This document shows positions 41,301 through 53,109 of a DNA stretch of 64,000 nucleotides, piece after piece; position 1 is the stretch's first letter; each line of letters begins with the position of its first letter. The DNA is from Psilocybe azurescens (Eukaryota > Basidiomycota > Agaricomycetes > Agaricales > Agrocybaceae), in assembly GCA_023853785.1 (NCBI GenBank), contig JAJIRX010000570.1, positions 806,001 to 870,000 of the forward strand, in the 5' to 3' direction. The notes beneath the pieces are model-generated. The model saw only the letters and a list, made by a program, of their open reading frames with translations, did no database searches and was not told where the DNA came from. The position numbers were made by a program, and so were the translations under genes.

Positions 41301-43386
41301 GACCCGTGACAACTTTGTTGATGTTTTGGAGCAACCTGAAGGGACATTCTTATCCATTTATGACCCAGGAGACAAAACTCATGTTTGCAAATTCCTTGCC
41401 CTCCCTGACTCTCATCCAAACTCTATGGCATTTATCACAGAAGAAACCCCTCCCACCTTGTTTCTCGCCACTTATGGCATTAATGTTTTTAATGAGCACT
41501 CTGACCTTGAAGAAGGGGAAATTCCTGAAGACCTCAATTTGGAAGACAGCAAAGAACTTGACAATTTACAATATCCAGAAGAGACCCCCAGTCTGCCCAA
41601 CCATCTATTCTTCTCACACATTCTAATCCTGTCCATGACTCATCCCATGACTCATCCCCTGATGTTCCCATGACCTCTGACTCAGACAATGCCACTGACT
41701 TCTATGACTCACATGACTCACTCGCAGTTCCTTCACATGATTCACACAATATGTCATCCCCACCAGATTCAGGGGAATCCCATGATGCTTTGTAGAACAA
41801 TGAAACAGCCCAAGAAGGAAATGATGTCAATCCCTGGATGCGCACCCCAATTGAACATGATTGGCCAGGACTCACAGAAGCTGATTGTGGATGGAGATTG
41901 CCCTGGCCAGAACCTATGTATGTCCGCACACATGATGATACTGAATACTCAGCTGAAGATTGCAACTTGGAGCCAACCGAACAACAACAAGATGAAGAAG
42001 ACTTGGACGAGCCTCCTCCCTTACAATCCCCAAATGGATATATTAATCACCAAACAACATTCTATTCCCCTAACGCCTCACATTACCGCCACAGGACTTG
42101 ACAACGGTCACCGTTTTGAAGACTGGACTCTCAGGGACACCACTCGACGAGCCTGCATCAATGAAACCTATACATTCGAACAAGGGCAGCTTTTGTGCAT
42201 TTTATTTATGGTAACACGGACAACTCTCCTGCTTCATATAACACTAGTCCTGCTCCCCCCTGAAATCATTTGCGCTCTTTCAGACCCAACATCCCCCCCT
42301 CATTACCACTTCCATTGAGGAACCAATGGGTCAAAGATTCTCAATGCCTACAGCCTCTGCTCCCTCCCCCTCCTATCTTGATTTCCGTCACAACTCAAAT
42401 GACGACCACTGCCGATTCCGCCAACACAATTAGTCTGGACACTTCCAAAAACAACCAGCAGATAGAAGAGTTGGGTGTGCATCATTCAATCAATTTGCCT
42501 ACTATCACAGAGGAATTCTTGCTCTTATGCACTCCAAGTCCAAGACAGTCCTACTTCCCCACCAGTTCCCTCAACAATGTGGATCGACAGATCAGGAATG
42601 CTGTGCCTTTGCCTTTAGCACATGCTCTCCCCTCTAGGGATGACATCAACATCTTGGACGTTATGGAGGTTGTTCATGTCCTTCTTCTTAATCTGGGCCA
42701 TGTTGAAGAAGATTTCTTGGTGACAGCTGTTTTGAACAACTGCGGAGAATTGCTTCATCCTCAGGACAATAATAGTGATATGGAATCTCCAGGTTCTCAC
42801 ACAGAAGAGCTTATTCTTGACACTAGCAATGTGGATTCTCCAGCAGATCCAGACAACTCAGAGGACAACTCTTACCATGGAATGGGTGTGTATTGACTGC
42901 ATTGGTTAGTTAATTGTTTTTACATATTGTTCTTTTTGGTTTACATCACGGACACTTATGTACATTATTCTCTCGACTGAAATGTCATTAAACTAACATT
43001 TTTTATTCTCCATGTTTTTTCTTAACGTTCCCTTTGTATATATACTTGGTTTCATTGACCAAAATATTGCTAAACTAATGTTTATTTATTCATCAACTTC
43101 TTTTTTATTTCATTGCTGTTTCATTTTCATTCTGACTCTCTACTCTTCTCGCTCATTTATCTCATTGCTTGCATTGTCCAGTTTCTTTTGAGTCTTTTGT
43201 TTTTCACTTCCAAATTCTGTTTCCTTCTCCATCTGTCTGATCTTTTTTTCTCTTCCGTTTCTCCCCCTCTGCAGTTCAAGTCCATCAATTGCTCAACTCC
43301 ATGGAAGAGAATTGCTATCCCTCTTGTCTCAATCCACTTTTGCTATTGGATCAGAATTATATTGGTCGCATCCTTCAGCTCAATGA
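41301..43386 (+). pseudogene. Gypsy3 protease-RT spacer
   Basis: About 2.1 kb of acidic, Ser/Pro-rich coding-like DNA in several frames (LEEGEIPEDLNLEDSKELD, DEEDLDEPPPLQSPNG, HPQDNNSDMESPGSHTEE). Repeated ATGACTCA motifs occur at 41636-41725. A T-rich stretch at 42900-43260 is non-coding. Long disordered spacers at this position occur in some basidiomycete Gypsy elements. No domain recognised. Confidence 0.5.
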
Positions 43387-44362
43387 ATGTTCCTTAGCCT
43401 TTCACCAATCGGAACGTGGCACATTTTCCAAAGACTATTTTCCCCTTATGTTATACCTGTCGAAGATCATGAACCATGGGTCGTTCGCAATGTTTCTATT
43501 CCTCCAAGCCTTCAAGAAGACATCACAAAGCTCTTATGTGAAAAAGTCACAGCCGGTGTGTACAAACCAAGTCAAGCTCCTTATCGATCACCTATTTTCT
43601 GGGTCAAGAAGAAAGCAACTGGTGCTATCCGTCTTGTCCATGACCTTCAACTCCTCAACTCTATTTCTTATTGTGATACTGGTGTACCTCCTGTTCTTAA
43701 TGACTTTGTTGTTCCTTTTGCTGGTCATTCCATCTACATGGTCTTTGACTTATATTGGGGATATGACACAGTTAAAATTCATCCAGACAGCCGTGATCTT
43801 ACCACCTTCCAGTCACCTATTGGTCCATTACAACTCACCTCTATGCCCATGGGATATACCAATGCAGTTGCTGAATTTCAAGCCTGTACCACCTTCATTC
43901 TACACGATGAAATTCCTTATGTTGCCAACGTCTTCATTGATGATGTACCTATCAAAGGTCCCTCTACGCAGTACCTGGATGCCTCAGGAAATCCAGAAAC
44001 CATTCCAGAAAATCCAGGGATCCAACACTTTGTCTGGGAACATGCTCAGGACGTTCACTGAATCATGCATCATATGGGATGTGCCGGAGCCACATTTTCT
44101 GGGTCTAAAACTCAGCTCGCTCAGCCTGAAGTACTTATTCTTGGACAAAATGTACACCAGAAGGTCACCTGCCTGACAATTCCAAAGTTGAGAAGATCAT
44201 CAATTGGCCTAGACCCAAGAATATTTGTGATGTCCATGCTTTTCTAGGACTTTGCAGAACAGTCCATGTTTGGATCAAAATTATTCCACACTCATCCAAC
44301 CTCTCACTGAACTCTATCGCAAGGACGAACCTTTTATTTGGACTGATATCTGAGAACTTGCC
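43387..44362 (+). pseudogene. Gypsy3 reverse transcriptase
   Basis: TAGVYKPSQAPYRSPIFWVK, then GAIRLVHDLQLLNSI, IYMVFDLYWGYDTVKIHP (motif A), TSMPMGYTNAVAEFQ (motif B; PxGxxNA) and VFIDDVPIKGP (motif C as FIDD). A 224-codon frame is open from 43387 to 44061; an in-frame TGA after VH and a shift at about 44190 precede the thumb (HAFLGLCRTVHVW) and the end of the connection region (YRKDEPFIW). It is cut at 44370 by Y2. The RNase H and integrase that should follow lie inverted at 49845-51868. Confidence 0.9.
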
Positions 44363-44370
44363 TTCCTAAC
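44363..44370 (+). repeat. TSD half-site TTCCTAAC left of Y2
   Basis: Its partner is GTTAGGAA (reverse complement) at 51869-51876, beside Y4. The two flank the broken RT/RNase H junction of Gypsy3, showing that a single Y insertion once separated them before an inversion. Confidence 0.8.
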
Positions 44371-46475
44371 GAGGGTCTTTCCTTTCCCCACACAATCCAT
44401 ATGGACTCCAGTGGACTCCACTGGACTCTCTGTCCAGCCAAACTGGCTGACAGATTGTCCAGTCCACTGGACTGGAACTGGACTGCAGTCCACTGGAGTC
44501 CACTGGACTCGCACTGGACTCCTGCCAAATTTTCAGTCCAGTCTCAGTCCAGTGGATTATGAGTCCAGTCAAGTCCACTGGAGTCCACTGGAGTCCACTG
44601 GACTGGGGCTTAAATATTCACTGAACAACAACAAATAATATATTTATTAGCACAGTCCAGTGGAGTCCAGTGGAGTCCAGTTGAATCCACTGGAGTCCAC
44701 TGGATGCAATAATTAACACAATATCCAAAGTATGATCATTAGTTATTTATATTAATTGCAAAAATAAAAGACTAAAATCAATTGAAATAAACTCTATGAA
44801 ATAACAATTAAATGAAACAATAGTTAAATACACTTGGGAGCAAAGTCTCCCTATGGATACAATTTTGTATTTTGTTCAGTCCACGGGGTCAAATTTCACA
44901 AGCACATGTGACGCGCACACGTGCCCGGCATCGGCCGATCGGCACGACAACCATCAAATGAACGACCCCAACCTTTCTTCCGACTACCACCACCACCACC
45001 TCGTCGGTCGGAGCCAGGCGACAGCCAACCCAACGCGACAGAGGTTGACGACCAAGGACAAGGACAAGGACGCTGGATGGTGGCTGCGATAGGGACGAGG
45101 ACGAGGACGTGGACATGGATGCGACAGCGACAAGGGACGAGAGACGCCGGACGCGACAGGGACGGGGACGACAGGGACGAGGGACGCTGGATGCGGATGG
45201 CAGCTGCAACAGGGACGAGGACGGATGCAGACGGCAGGGACGAGGACGTGGACATGGACACGACAGGGATGAGGGACGAGGGCGAGGACGAGGGACGAGG
45301 ACGTGGACGTGGACGTGGACGTGGACGTGGACGCGACAGGGACAAGGACAAGGACGTGGACACAACAGCAACAGCGACAAGGACAAGGATGGACGCGGAC
45401 GGCAGCGACAAGGACAAGGACAAGGACGCAGACGCAGACAACGGCTGCGACAAGGACAAGGACAAGGACAAGGACAAGGACAAGGACAAGGACAAGGACA
45501 AGGACAAGGACAAGGACAAGGACAAGGACAAGGACAAGGACAAGGACAAGGACAAGGACAAGGACAAGGACGCCGGACAAGGACGCAAACGAAGACAACG
45601 GCTGCGACAATGACGAGGACGCGGACGGTGGCTGCAACAGCGACGAGGACGGACGAGGACGAGGACACGACAGGGACAAGGACGAGGACATGACGGGGAC
45701 AAGGACGAGGACACGACAGGGACAAGGACAAGGACACGACAGGGACAAGGACAAGGACACGACAGGGACAAGGACAAGGACACGACAGGGACAAGGACAA
45801 GGACACGACAGGGACAAGGACAAGGACACGACAGGGACAAGGACAAGGACACGACAGGGACAAGGACAAGGACACGACAGGGACAAGGACGGACGGGGAT
45901 GGCAGGGATGAGGACGAGGACGAGGATGCGGACGCAGACGGCGGCCGCGACAGGGACAAGGACAGACGCGGACAGCAGGGACAAGGACAAGGACAAGGAC
46001 AAGGACACGGACGGCGGCTGCGACAGCGACAAGGACGGGTACGGCGGCTGCGACAGCGACAGATACAGATGCGGTACCGATGACCCGACGGACGACCCGA
46101 TGGACAACACGTACGATGGTAAAGTACTGCTCCTGCTCCCCCTTTTTATTTTTTATTTTATTATCTTTTTCTTCCTTTTGTCTTGGCCCTCGCATGTAGA
46201 TATGTAGTAATGGATTAAATAGTTATTAATATACTTTATTCCACTAATCTGAATTTATGTTAAGATTGAATTTATTTACTGTGTCAAGTCCAGTGGACTC
46301 CAGTGGACTACAGTTATTTTAGTCCATATTCAATGTATAGTATAAGATCTACTAAAGTGCAGTGGAATCCACTGGAGTCCACTGGACTCTGTTTACCTTT
46401 TACACTCAGTATATAGGCAAGTCCAGTGGAGTTCACTGGAGTCCATATGGACTGTGTGGGGATGGTAAAGTACTG
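44371..46475. mobile_element. Element Y2 with GTCCA-type subterminal repeats and GAC minisatellites
   Basis: Left end GAGGGTCTTTCCTTTCCCCAC, right end GTGGGGATGGTAAAGTACTG, next to ATCCATATGGACTCC / GTCCATATGGAC inverted motifs. Subterminal CCACTGGA / TCCAGTGG palindromes fill 44400-44720 and 46285-46450. The centre (44915-46110) is (GGACAA/GGACGA) repeat. The left flank carries a TSD half-site whose partner is beside Y4, so Y2 and Y4 are probably recombinant with each other. Confidence 0.85.
45040..45900. repeat. GGACAA hexamer and 23-bp minisatellites
   Basis: A pure GACAAG tandem of about 21 copies lies at about 45445-45570. At 45712-45893 about eight copies of a 23-bp unit (CACGACAGGGACAAGGACAAGGA with starts at 45735, 45758, 45781 and 45804) follow. 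No unit contains a stop in any frame, so ORFs of 200-400 codons appear on both strands (Lys-Asp, Gly-Gln, Thr-Arg, Ser-Leu and Pro-Cys repeats). None is accepted as a gene. Confidence 0.9.
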
Positions 46476-46800
46476 CATTTTACTGCTAATTTGGCAGGGA
46501 CACTGCCAAATAAAATTCGGTCGAACCGGTCGGATTCCAACCGGTTCGGATCGGTACCTGTGGGGAGTGTAAAGACCTCAAAACTATATACTACATGATT
46601 ATATACAGGTAAAAATAAAATAAAAACATAATAAAAAAGAAACAAAAAAAGAAAAAGAAAGAAAGAATGGAAAAAGGGGCAGAGGGTATATTGGTGGTGT
46701 TGTCGCCTGTGTTATCGACGCCGTGGTTGGCTGTACCCGTCATTGTATGTGTCGATGTTGTTGTCGGTGTTGTCCATACATGTTGTGGTACGTTGAACTA
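46476..46800. mobile_element. Fragments of Z-type and Y1-type elements
   Basis: 46476-46579 is the reverse complement of the Z left end (GGTACCTGTGGGGAGTGTAAAGACCTC), with Y2 inserted into it. 46580-46800 resembles Y1 interior (AAAACTATATACTACATTATT and the purine-rich run before the GTC-rich region). Both are truncated. Confidence 0.65.
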
Positions 46801-47632
46801 TGTAGTGTGTGATTTGATATATAAATCGAAAACCAAAACACAAACCAGAGAGGAATGGTCTAGACTAGATAAGATGACTCTCTCCCTGTTGAGTTAAAGT
46901 GAGGGCTTGCTTGGCCACTAGTTTGTGAAGATATATGTGGTCTGAGGAGGGCAGGGACATATGAAGGAGGAGGAATGGATGAGGGAATATAAAATGCCCT
47001 TGAGTATTTACTGGGAGGAAGCAACCTGACTTGATTGGGGTAGAACGGTGTGAATGAGGTGTGATGACTGTGGAGGGGCCAAATGACTAGATAATTTGCA
47101 GGGATTGATACGGGGGCAGGAGTGAGAATGTAGTCTTGATCCTAGTGCGCTTCAATCGAGTCTACAGCGTCTGCAAAGCTAGAAGTAAAGCCTGCTGATG
47201 GAGTAATGGCTTGAGCGGCCTGGAGTGATAGATGGTGAAGGATTGTGCGATATTCTTGAACCAAAAATCAAACAGAGCAGTGAAGTGAATGGGGATGACT
47301 AGGGCGATGGATGAAGATGACAACAAGACCAAGATTGCTGAATAAAATATTCTGGACCAACTGAAGCGATGGGGAGTTGAGGATCTTGATGTAGAGGAAG
47401 AATGAAGGGTCTGGAGGATGATAGGATCGAAATGAACTGGACAAATTGCTCTGGGATGTGAGAGCGTGGGTGGTTGGATAGGCTGGTCTACCCTCTGATG
47501 AACGTCTTGAATAACTGGAGTGATTGTTGAATTTTGTGCTGAATATTGATAGAGATTGATTGAATGCATGCTTGGAGTGCTGGACTGAGTACTTGATGAC
47601 TTGAAATCTTTGCTGTGAAGAAAGTTGGGGCT
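46801..47632 (-). pseudogene. Gypsy3-family 5' internal region (Gag leader)
   Basis: Minus-strand DNA next to the LTR, with an ORF of 163 codons (47653-47162, SVQHSKHAFNQ-type and FILLSSSSIALVIP segments) that begins inside the LTR. No domain is recognised; it is assigned to Gypsy3 only by adjacency to the LTR. It could be the 5' part of a second copy. Confidence 0.4.
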
Positions 47633-48480
47633 TGTAACTTCCTTGCATTCCAAGCGATACTAATACATGGTTTATATACCAGAGAACATAGAAAAATATT
47701 TAAAAGAGATCAAGTGTCCAAACTATACTAATCATTCTGTAGAACGACACCCAGTAGTCCCATCTGTCAACTACATACAATAGATTGAAGGCTGACGGAG
47801 TTTAGGAGTGAAAAATAGAAGGATGAGTAAGTAAGTAACATAGGATGAGTAAGAAGTATAAGCAGGATTATGAAAAGCGAAGTGAGATGAGTAAGAAAGA
47901 AGCGAAGCTGAGTAAGTACAATAAGCAAGAATGACAAAAGGAAGGAAGGATCAATCATATGAAAGTGTCAGACAATAGAAAAGGAGCCAAAATAGCGAAC
48001 AAGTACCATGCTAATGAATAGAACCAGTCTATTCATGGCACAGCTCAGTCATCCATTACCAAGACTGCTGAGTGAGACAAAGATTTGCTACATATGTGGA
48101 ATCCAGTTAAGGACCAAATAGTTGTAGATGACCAAATGCTGATGACAATGGTGATATATGATGCTGTGCAGTGCTGTGCATACTAGGATATATAGGAATG
48201 ATGTCCAGAAATGAGCTGCGTATAGCCTTGAGGTTCAAAATAGATAGACGATTGAATCATTGATAGGGAATGTAACTGATCAAATGGTTGAAGTGGAGAT
48301 TGAAAGTTAGAATGGAGATTGAAGTGGACTGTGAATGGACTTCAACGTTGAATATTGAGGGATGTGCTTCAGATAAAAGTGCAAAATAATAACCCTGACT
48401 TCTGCATGCAATGGGGAGTCAAGACAGATGCTCTAAGCTTATAGATAAATCTCATATCCAATCAAAATTGGTGTATGACA
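47633..48480 (-). repeat. Gypsy3-family LTR, complete
   Basis: 848 bp; minus-sense TGTCATACACC to GGAAGTTACA, nearly identical to 23324-24170. Plus-strand text shows GGATGAGTAAGTAAG-type short repeats. It directly abuts Y3 at 48481. Confidence 0.85.
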
Positions 48481-49389
48481 ACGCGTGCCCGGCATCGGCC
48501 GATCAGCACGACAACCATCAAATGAACGACCCCAACCTTTCTTCCGACTACCACCACCACCACCTTGTTGATCGGAGCCAGGCGACAGCCAACCCGACGC
48601 AACAGAGGTTGACGACCGAGGACAAGGACAAGGACAAGGACAAGGACGTGGACACGGATGGCGGCCGCAACAGGGACGAGCATGACAGGGACGAGGATGA
48701 GGACGAGAACGCGGACACAGACAACGGCTGCAACAACGGCGAGAACGGGGACAGTGGCTGTGACAGTGACAGCGACGAGGACGGATGCGGACGACAGCGA
48801 CAAGGATGTGGATGCGGATGCGGACGGTGGCTGCAACAGGGACGAGGACGGATGGGGACAACAGGGACGGGGACGAGGATGCAGATGCAGACGGCGGCTG
48901 CAACAGCGATGAGGACAGACGGGGACGATGGCTGCGACAACGACGAGGACGGGGACGGCGGCTGCAACAGCGACAGATACCGATGTGGTACCGGCGACCC
49001 GACGGATGACACGTACAATGGTAAAGTACTGCTCCTGCCCCCCCTTTTTTATTTTTTATTTTATTCGCTTTTTCTTCGTTTTGTCTTGGCCCTCGCATGT
49101 AGATATGTAGTAATGTATTAAATAGTTATTAATATACTCTATTCCACTAATCTGAATTTATGTTAAGATTGAATTTATTTACTGTATCAAGTCCACTGGA
49201 GTCCAGTGGACTGCAGTTATCTTAGTCCATATTCACTGTATAGTATAAGATCTACTAAAGTGCAGTGGAATCCACTGGAGTCCACTGGACTCTGTTTACC
49301 TTTTACACTCAGTATATAGGCAAGTCCAGTGGAGTCCAGTGGAGTCCAGTGGAGTCCATATGGACTGTGTGGGGGATGGTAAAGTACTG
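48481..49389. mobile_element. Element Y3, left-truncated
   Basis: Starts inside the Y family at the CGTGCCCGGCATCGGCCGAT block (equivalent to 44918 in Y2), continues through the shared ACCACCACCACC block and a GACGAGGACGG minisatellite, an internal GGTAAAGTACTGC motif (49020), CCACTGGA subterminal repeats and the complete right end GTGTGGGGGATGGTAAAGTACTG. Its left half is missing at the junction with the LTR. Confidence 0.82.
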
Positions 49390-49844
49390 GTCTATTCATG
49401 GCACAGCTCAGTCATCCATTACCAAGACTGCTGAGTGAGACAAAGATTTGCTGCATATGTGGAATCCAGTTAAGGACCAAATAGTTGTAGATGACCAAAT
49501 GCTGATGACAATGGTGATATATGATGCTGTGCAGTGCTGTGCATACTAGGATATATAGGAATGATGTCCAGAAATGAGCTGCGATATAGCCTTGAGGTTT
49601 GAAATAGATAGACGATTGAATCACTGATAGGGAATGTAGTTGATCAAATGGTTGAAGTGGAGATTGAAAGTTGTAATGGAGATTGAAGTGGACTGTGAAT
49701 GGACTTCAACGTTGAATATTGAGGGATGTGCTTCAGATAAAAGTGCAAAATAATAACCCTGACTTCTGCATGCAATGGGGAGTCAAGACAGATGCTCTAA
49801 GCTTATAGATAAATCTCATATCCAATCAAAATTGGTGTATGACA
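49390..49844 (-). repeat. Gypsy3 3' LTR, first 455 bp
   Basis: Directly follows the Gypsy3 coding region in minus sense (TTTTGGGTGGA then TGTCATACACC). It matches the start of the LTRs at 48480 and 24170 and is broken at 49390 by Y3. Confidence 0.88.
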
Positions 49845-51868
49845 TCCACCCAAAACTTGAGAAAAGAACCATCCTCAGTTGATAGGCAACATGCAGAAAT
49901 GAGGAAGAGGTTACTTTAGGTCTGGGACAAGCATTTACTGATTGTCATCCAAGATATTGTCTATATCTTCATTGTTGTCCTGAGTGTATTCAAGATTTTC
50001 CACTATATTGTCCAGTTCAGCTCTAGGAATGACTGATCCATCTCAAGGGAAGTAGCATAGAAGTTGGAATGCAGCAACACCTTGAACCTTTGGAGTACCA
50101 TCAAGTTCCATTAGCACATAAGAGCCACCACGAGTTTGTCGAATAACCTCATAAGGACCAAGATATCTGGGCTTGTGTTTGTGATTCATCTCTTTCTTGA
50201 CACAAGTGTTGCAGACAAGAACTAGAGTTCTGGGCTGAAATGCTGTCTGATGAATACAATGTGCAAAGTGTTGTTCAAATATGGCCTTTGATTGCAGACA
50301 GGATTGTCGCAGGACTTCAGCAATATTAGCTAGGTCTTCATCGTGCTTCATAAGTTGTCGGATTTGTTGGGCCAGCAAATCTTCAGACGTCATTCCACTA
50401 GTGAAGCCATCAACTAGAAAGGTCGCTTTCATAAAGTCAAAGGGAAGAACAGGATGAAGGCCATGCATGACGTGAGAAAGGGGAATGTCCAGTAGATCAT
50501 CAAGTGATACATTTATTGGCAAAGATAGTACGATGAACGTACAGTGGCCAGTCTTGAGTTCGGTCTCCACAGGCTTTGAGGATAGATTCCCTGAAGTCAA
50601 TGTCCTTGTTTGACTGATCCATTGGCTTTGGAATTGTAAGGCAAGATGTGAACATGAGGGATGCCATACTTCTCCATGAGATATGTAAAAGCTCCAGTGA
50701 CTTCAGATCTGTTATCTGTTCGAACTTGTCCTATGGCTCCGTAGCGACATATAATCTCTTCCCAGAAAAAGTTAGCCATCTCTTTAGACTTGATGGTCTT
50801 GAGAGCGCATCCTTCTGGCGCATGTGATAGATCATCTTGTGCTATAACCATGTATTGGAATTTACCAGATCTAGGCATGAAGAGAACATTGACATTGATG
50901 ATGGTGAAGATGGATGGTGTGTCTGAAATGGAAATGGGGACTTTGGACTTCTTGGTTGATTGAACTTGACATTGGTGGCAGGTGGCAAGGTGATGTTTAA
51001 TATCATGGAACATGAAAGGCCAGTAAAAGCAAAGACATATAACTCCAAAGACTCCATATAGACCACAATGACCTAGTTCTTCATGCGCTTGAGTTAACAC
51101 TAGAAGGCGTTTGTTGGCATCAAGGATGACTCAGAGTGGGGAGTGTCCAAATTGTCGTTTATACATGAGGTTGTCCTTGAGATAAAATTGAGAGGCACAT
51201 GTGAGGAATCATCTTTGAGCTTGGATGGTGTTGAAAGTAGGCATAATTTGGTCTTGAAGGAATTGATAAATTTTGTGAAGGCTTTCGTCTTGATGATTTG
51301 CAGTTGAAATAAATGTAGGAAGTGAGGAAGGATGATAAGAAGGAAGTGAAGTGGGACGTCTAAAGAAAACAGGAAAAAGGGCATAGGTGGTTAAGAGAGC
51401 AATATCGTCAAGCCAATCATCTTCTTTTTATGGCTTATTGAGTTCATCTTCAGTAGGCTCTTGTCGGGAAAGACCGTCCGGTCCACGATGACTTCCTGCT
51501 TTGACATGAATGACAGTAAAGTCGAAGAGTAAAATTCCTTGGATCCAGCGGTTAATAGAAGTGTTAGGTTGAAGGTCAGGTTTTTAAGCATGCCTTTGAT
51601 GTATTTGGCATCTACTTCAACATGAAGATTCTTGACTCCAATAAGATGCAAACGGTAGTGATGTAGTGCACGGAAAAGACCATAGAGCTCCAACTTGGGT
51701 TGACTATAACAAGCTTCTCAGGGATTCATGGGTATGGAACCATAGTGAGCATGATGACAATGTCCAGAGGGGGCAATTTGAGAAGTGTCGACGGAAAGGA
51801 TAACTGGGAGTTCAGAAGTATAATCAATGGAACGGAGGATAGAGGGATCAATAACAATTTCTTTGAGT
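49845..51868 (-). pseudogene. Gypsy3 RNase H and integrase (inverted relative to its RT)
   Basis: From right to left: LKEIVIDPSILRSIDYTSEL and VILSVDTSQIA (RNase H start), LYGLFRALHHYRLHLIG and VEVDAKYIKGML (RNase H core), AHEELGHCGLYGVFGVICL with CHQCQVQSTKKSK (integrase HHCC finger), VIAQDDLSHAPEG (first catalytic Asp region), QVRTDNRSEVTGAF (second Asp), HVHILPYNSKANGSVKQGH (catalytic Glu missing at the usual H-N-S-x-x-N-G-x-x-E place), and KPRYLGPYEVIRQTRGGSYVL (GPY/F module). There is no chromodomain before the 3' LTR. Confidence 0.9.
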
Positions 51869-52416
51869 GTTAGGAACAGTACTTTACCATCCCCCACACA
51901 GTCCATATGGACTCCACTGCACTTTAGTAGATCTTATACTATACAGTGAATATGGACTAAGATAACTGCAGTCCACTGGACTCCAGTGGACTTGATACAG
52001 TAAATAAATTCAATCTTAACATAAATTCAGATTAGTGGAATACAGTATATTAATAACTATTTAATACATTACTATCTACCTGCCAGGGCCAAGACAAAAG
52101 GAAGAAAAAAAGCGAATAAAAATAAAAAATAAAAAAGGGGGGGCAGGAGCAGTACTTTACCATTGTATGTGTTGTCCGTCGGGTTGTTGGTATGTGTTCT
52201 ACCCTTTGTTGTAGTCTTTGCAGCTGTCGTCTGTGTCGTCTTTGCAGCTGCTGTCTGCATCGTCTTTGCCCTTGTCATCGCTGTCGCAGCCGCCGTCCTT
52301 GTACCCGTTGGTACCTGTCGCCGTTGTTCACGTCCCCATCGCCATTGCAGCCTCACAGCTGCCATCCTTGCCATCCTTGTACCTGTCGCCCTTGCCCTCA
52401 TTGCTGTCGCAGCTGT

Positions 52417-52856
52417 TGTTATGACTTACGACAAGTCTTTTTCTTTTCTTTTCTTTTCCTTTTTCTTTTCTTGTCCATCATATCTCTGATGGACATTTCA
52501 CTCTATCTTTTATGATACATCTTTTGATGAACGTTTGATCTGTTTCCTTTATTCTTATATACATCTGCTGATGAACATTTGGTCTTGTTTCACTTCTATC
52601 TTTTATGATACATCCTTTGATGAACGCTTGATCTGTTTCCTCTATTCTTATATACATCTGCTGATGAACACTTAGTCTCGTTTCAACTTGCTGTACAGTT
52701 CATAGTATTTATACCAGGGAGGATCTACTGTATTCTTTAGCTAGTTCTTGAGAATCCAACCTGCTTAACCTATTCAACTTGAACTTGAACTTGTTCTTGT
52801 AAACGATTGGTGGTTAGATTACGCACACTGCGTGATTCTAACTTGAGATCGTAACA
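52417..52856 (+). repeat. Gypsy1 5' LTR
   Basis: 440 bp, TGTTATGAC to GATCGTAACA. U3 holds a TTTTC-rich pyrimidine tract and an about 92-bp tandem duplication (CTTCTATCTTTTATGATACATC ... GATGAACA), which might duplicate regulatory sites. Confidence 0.95.
52706..52749 (+). promoter_or_regulatory. Gypsy1 TATA box and predicted transcript start
   Basis: TATTTATA at 52706-52713 lies about 26-33 bp before AGCTAGTTCTT (52739-52749), the motif complementary to the PBS. In self-priming elements this motif is the very 5' end of the RNA, so both clues point to a start at 52739. Confidence 0.7.
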
Positions 52857-52857
52857 A

Positions 52858-52868
52858 AAGAACTAGCT
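52858..52868 (+). promoter_or_regulatory. Gypsy1 self-priming binding site
   Basis: AAGAACTAGCT, 1 nt after the 5' LTR, is the exact reverse complement of 52739-52749. Same sequence, spacing and partner as in Gypsy2. Confidence 0.85.
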
Positions 52869-53109
52869 TCTCACTCTACCATACTGCTTCGTCCACAAGC
52901 AGTATCGGGAGCCCGAACCAGACACCACGACACCTCTGACGCTGAACCTTTCCGCAAACTACAACACCGACGACAGTGGTGAACGAACGCCTACATCAGA
53001 CGTTCAGCCCACTACCCGAACCCCAGGACTATCGTCAGGAGAAGAATACTTCACTGATGCCTCTGAACCCTCTGAAACCTCTGAAACCTCTGAACCAAAA
53101 AAAACACAA

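Noticed and set aside
44889..46195. ORFs of 190-404 codons on both strands of the GAC-rich region (Ser-Leu, Pro-Cys, Lys-Asp, Thr-Arg repeats)
   Set aside because: They arise because GGACAA/GGACGA repeats contain no stop in any frame; all six frames are open together and no frame shows a domain.
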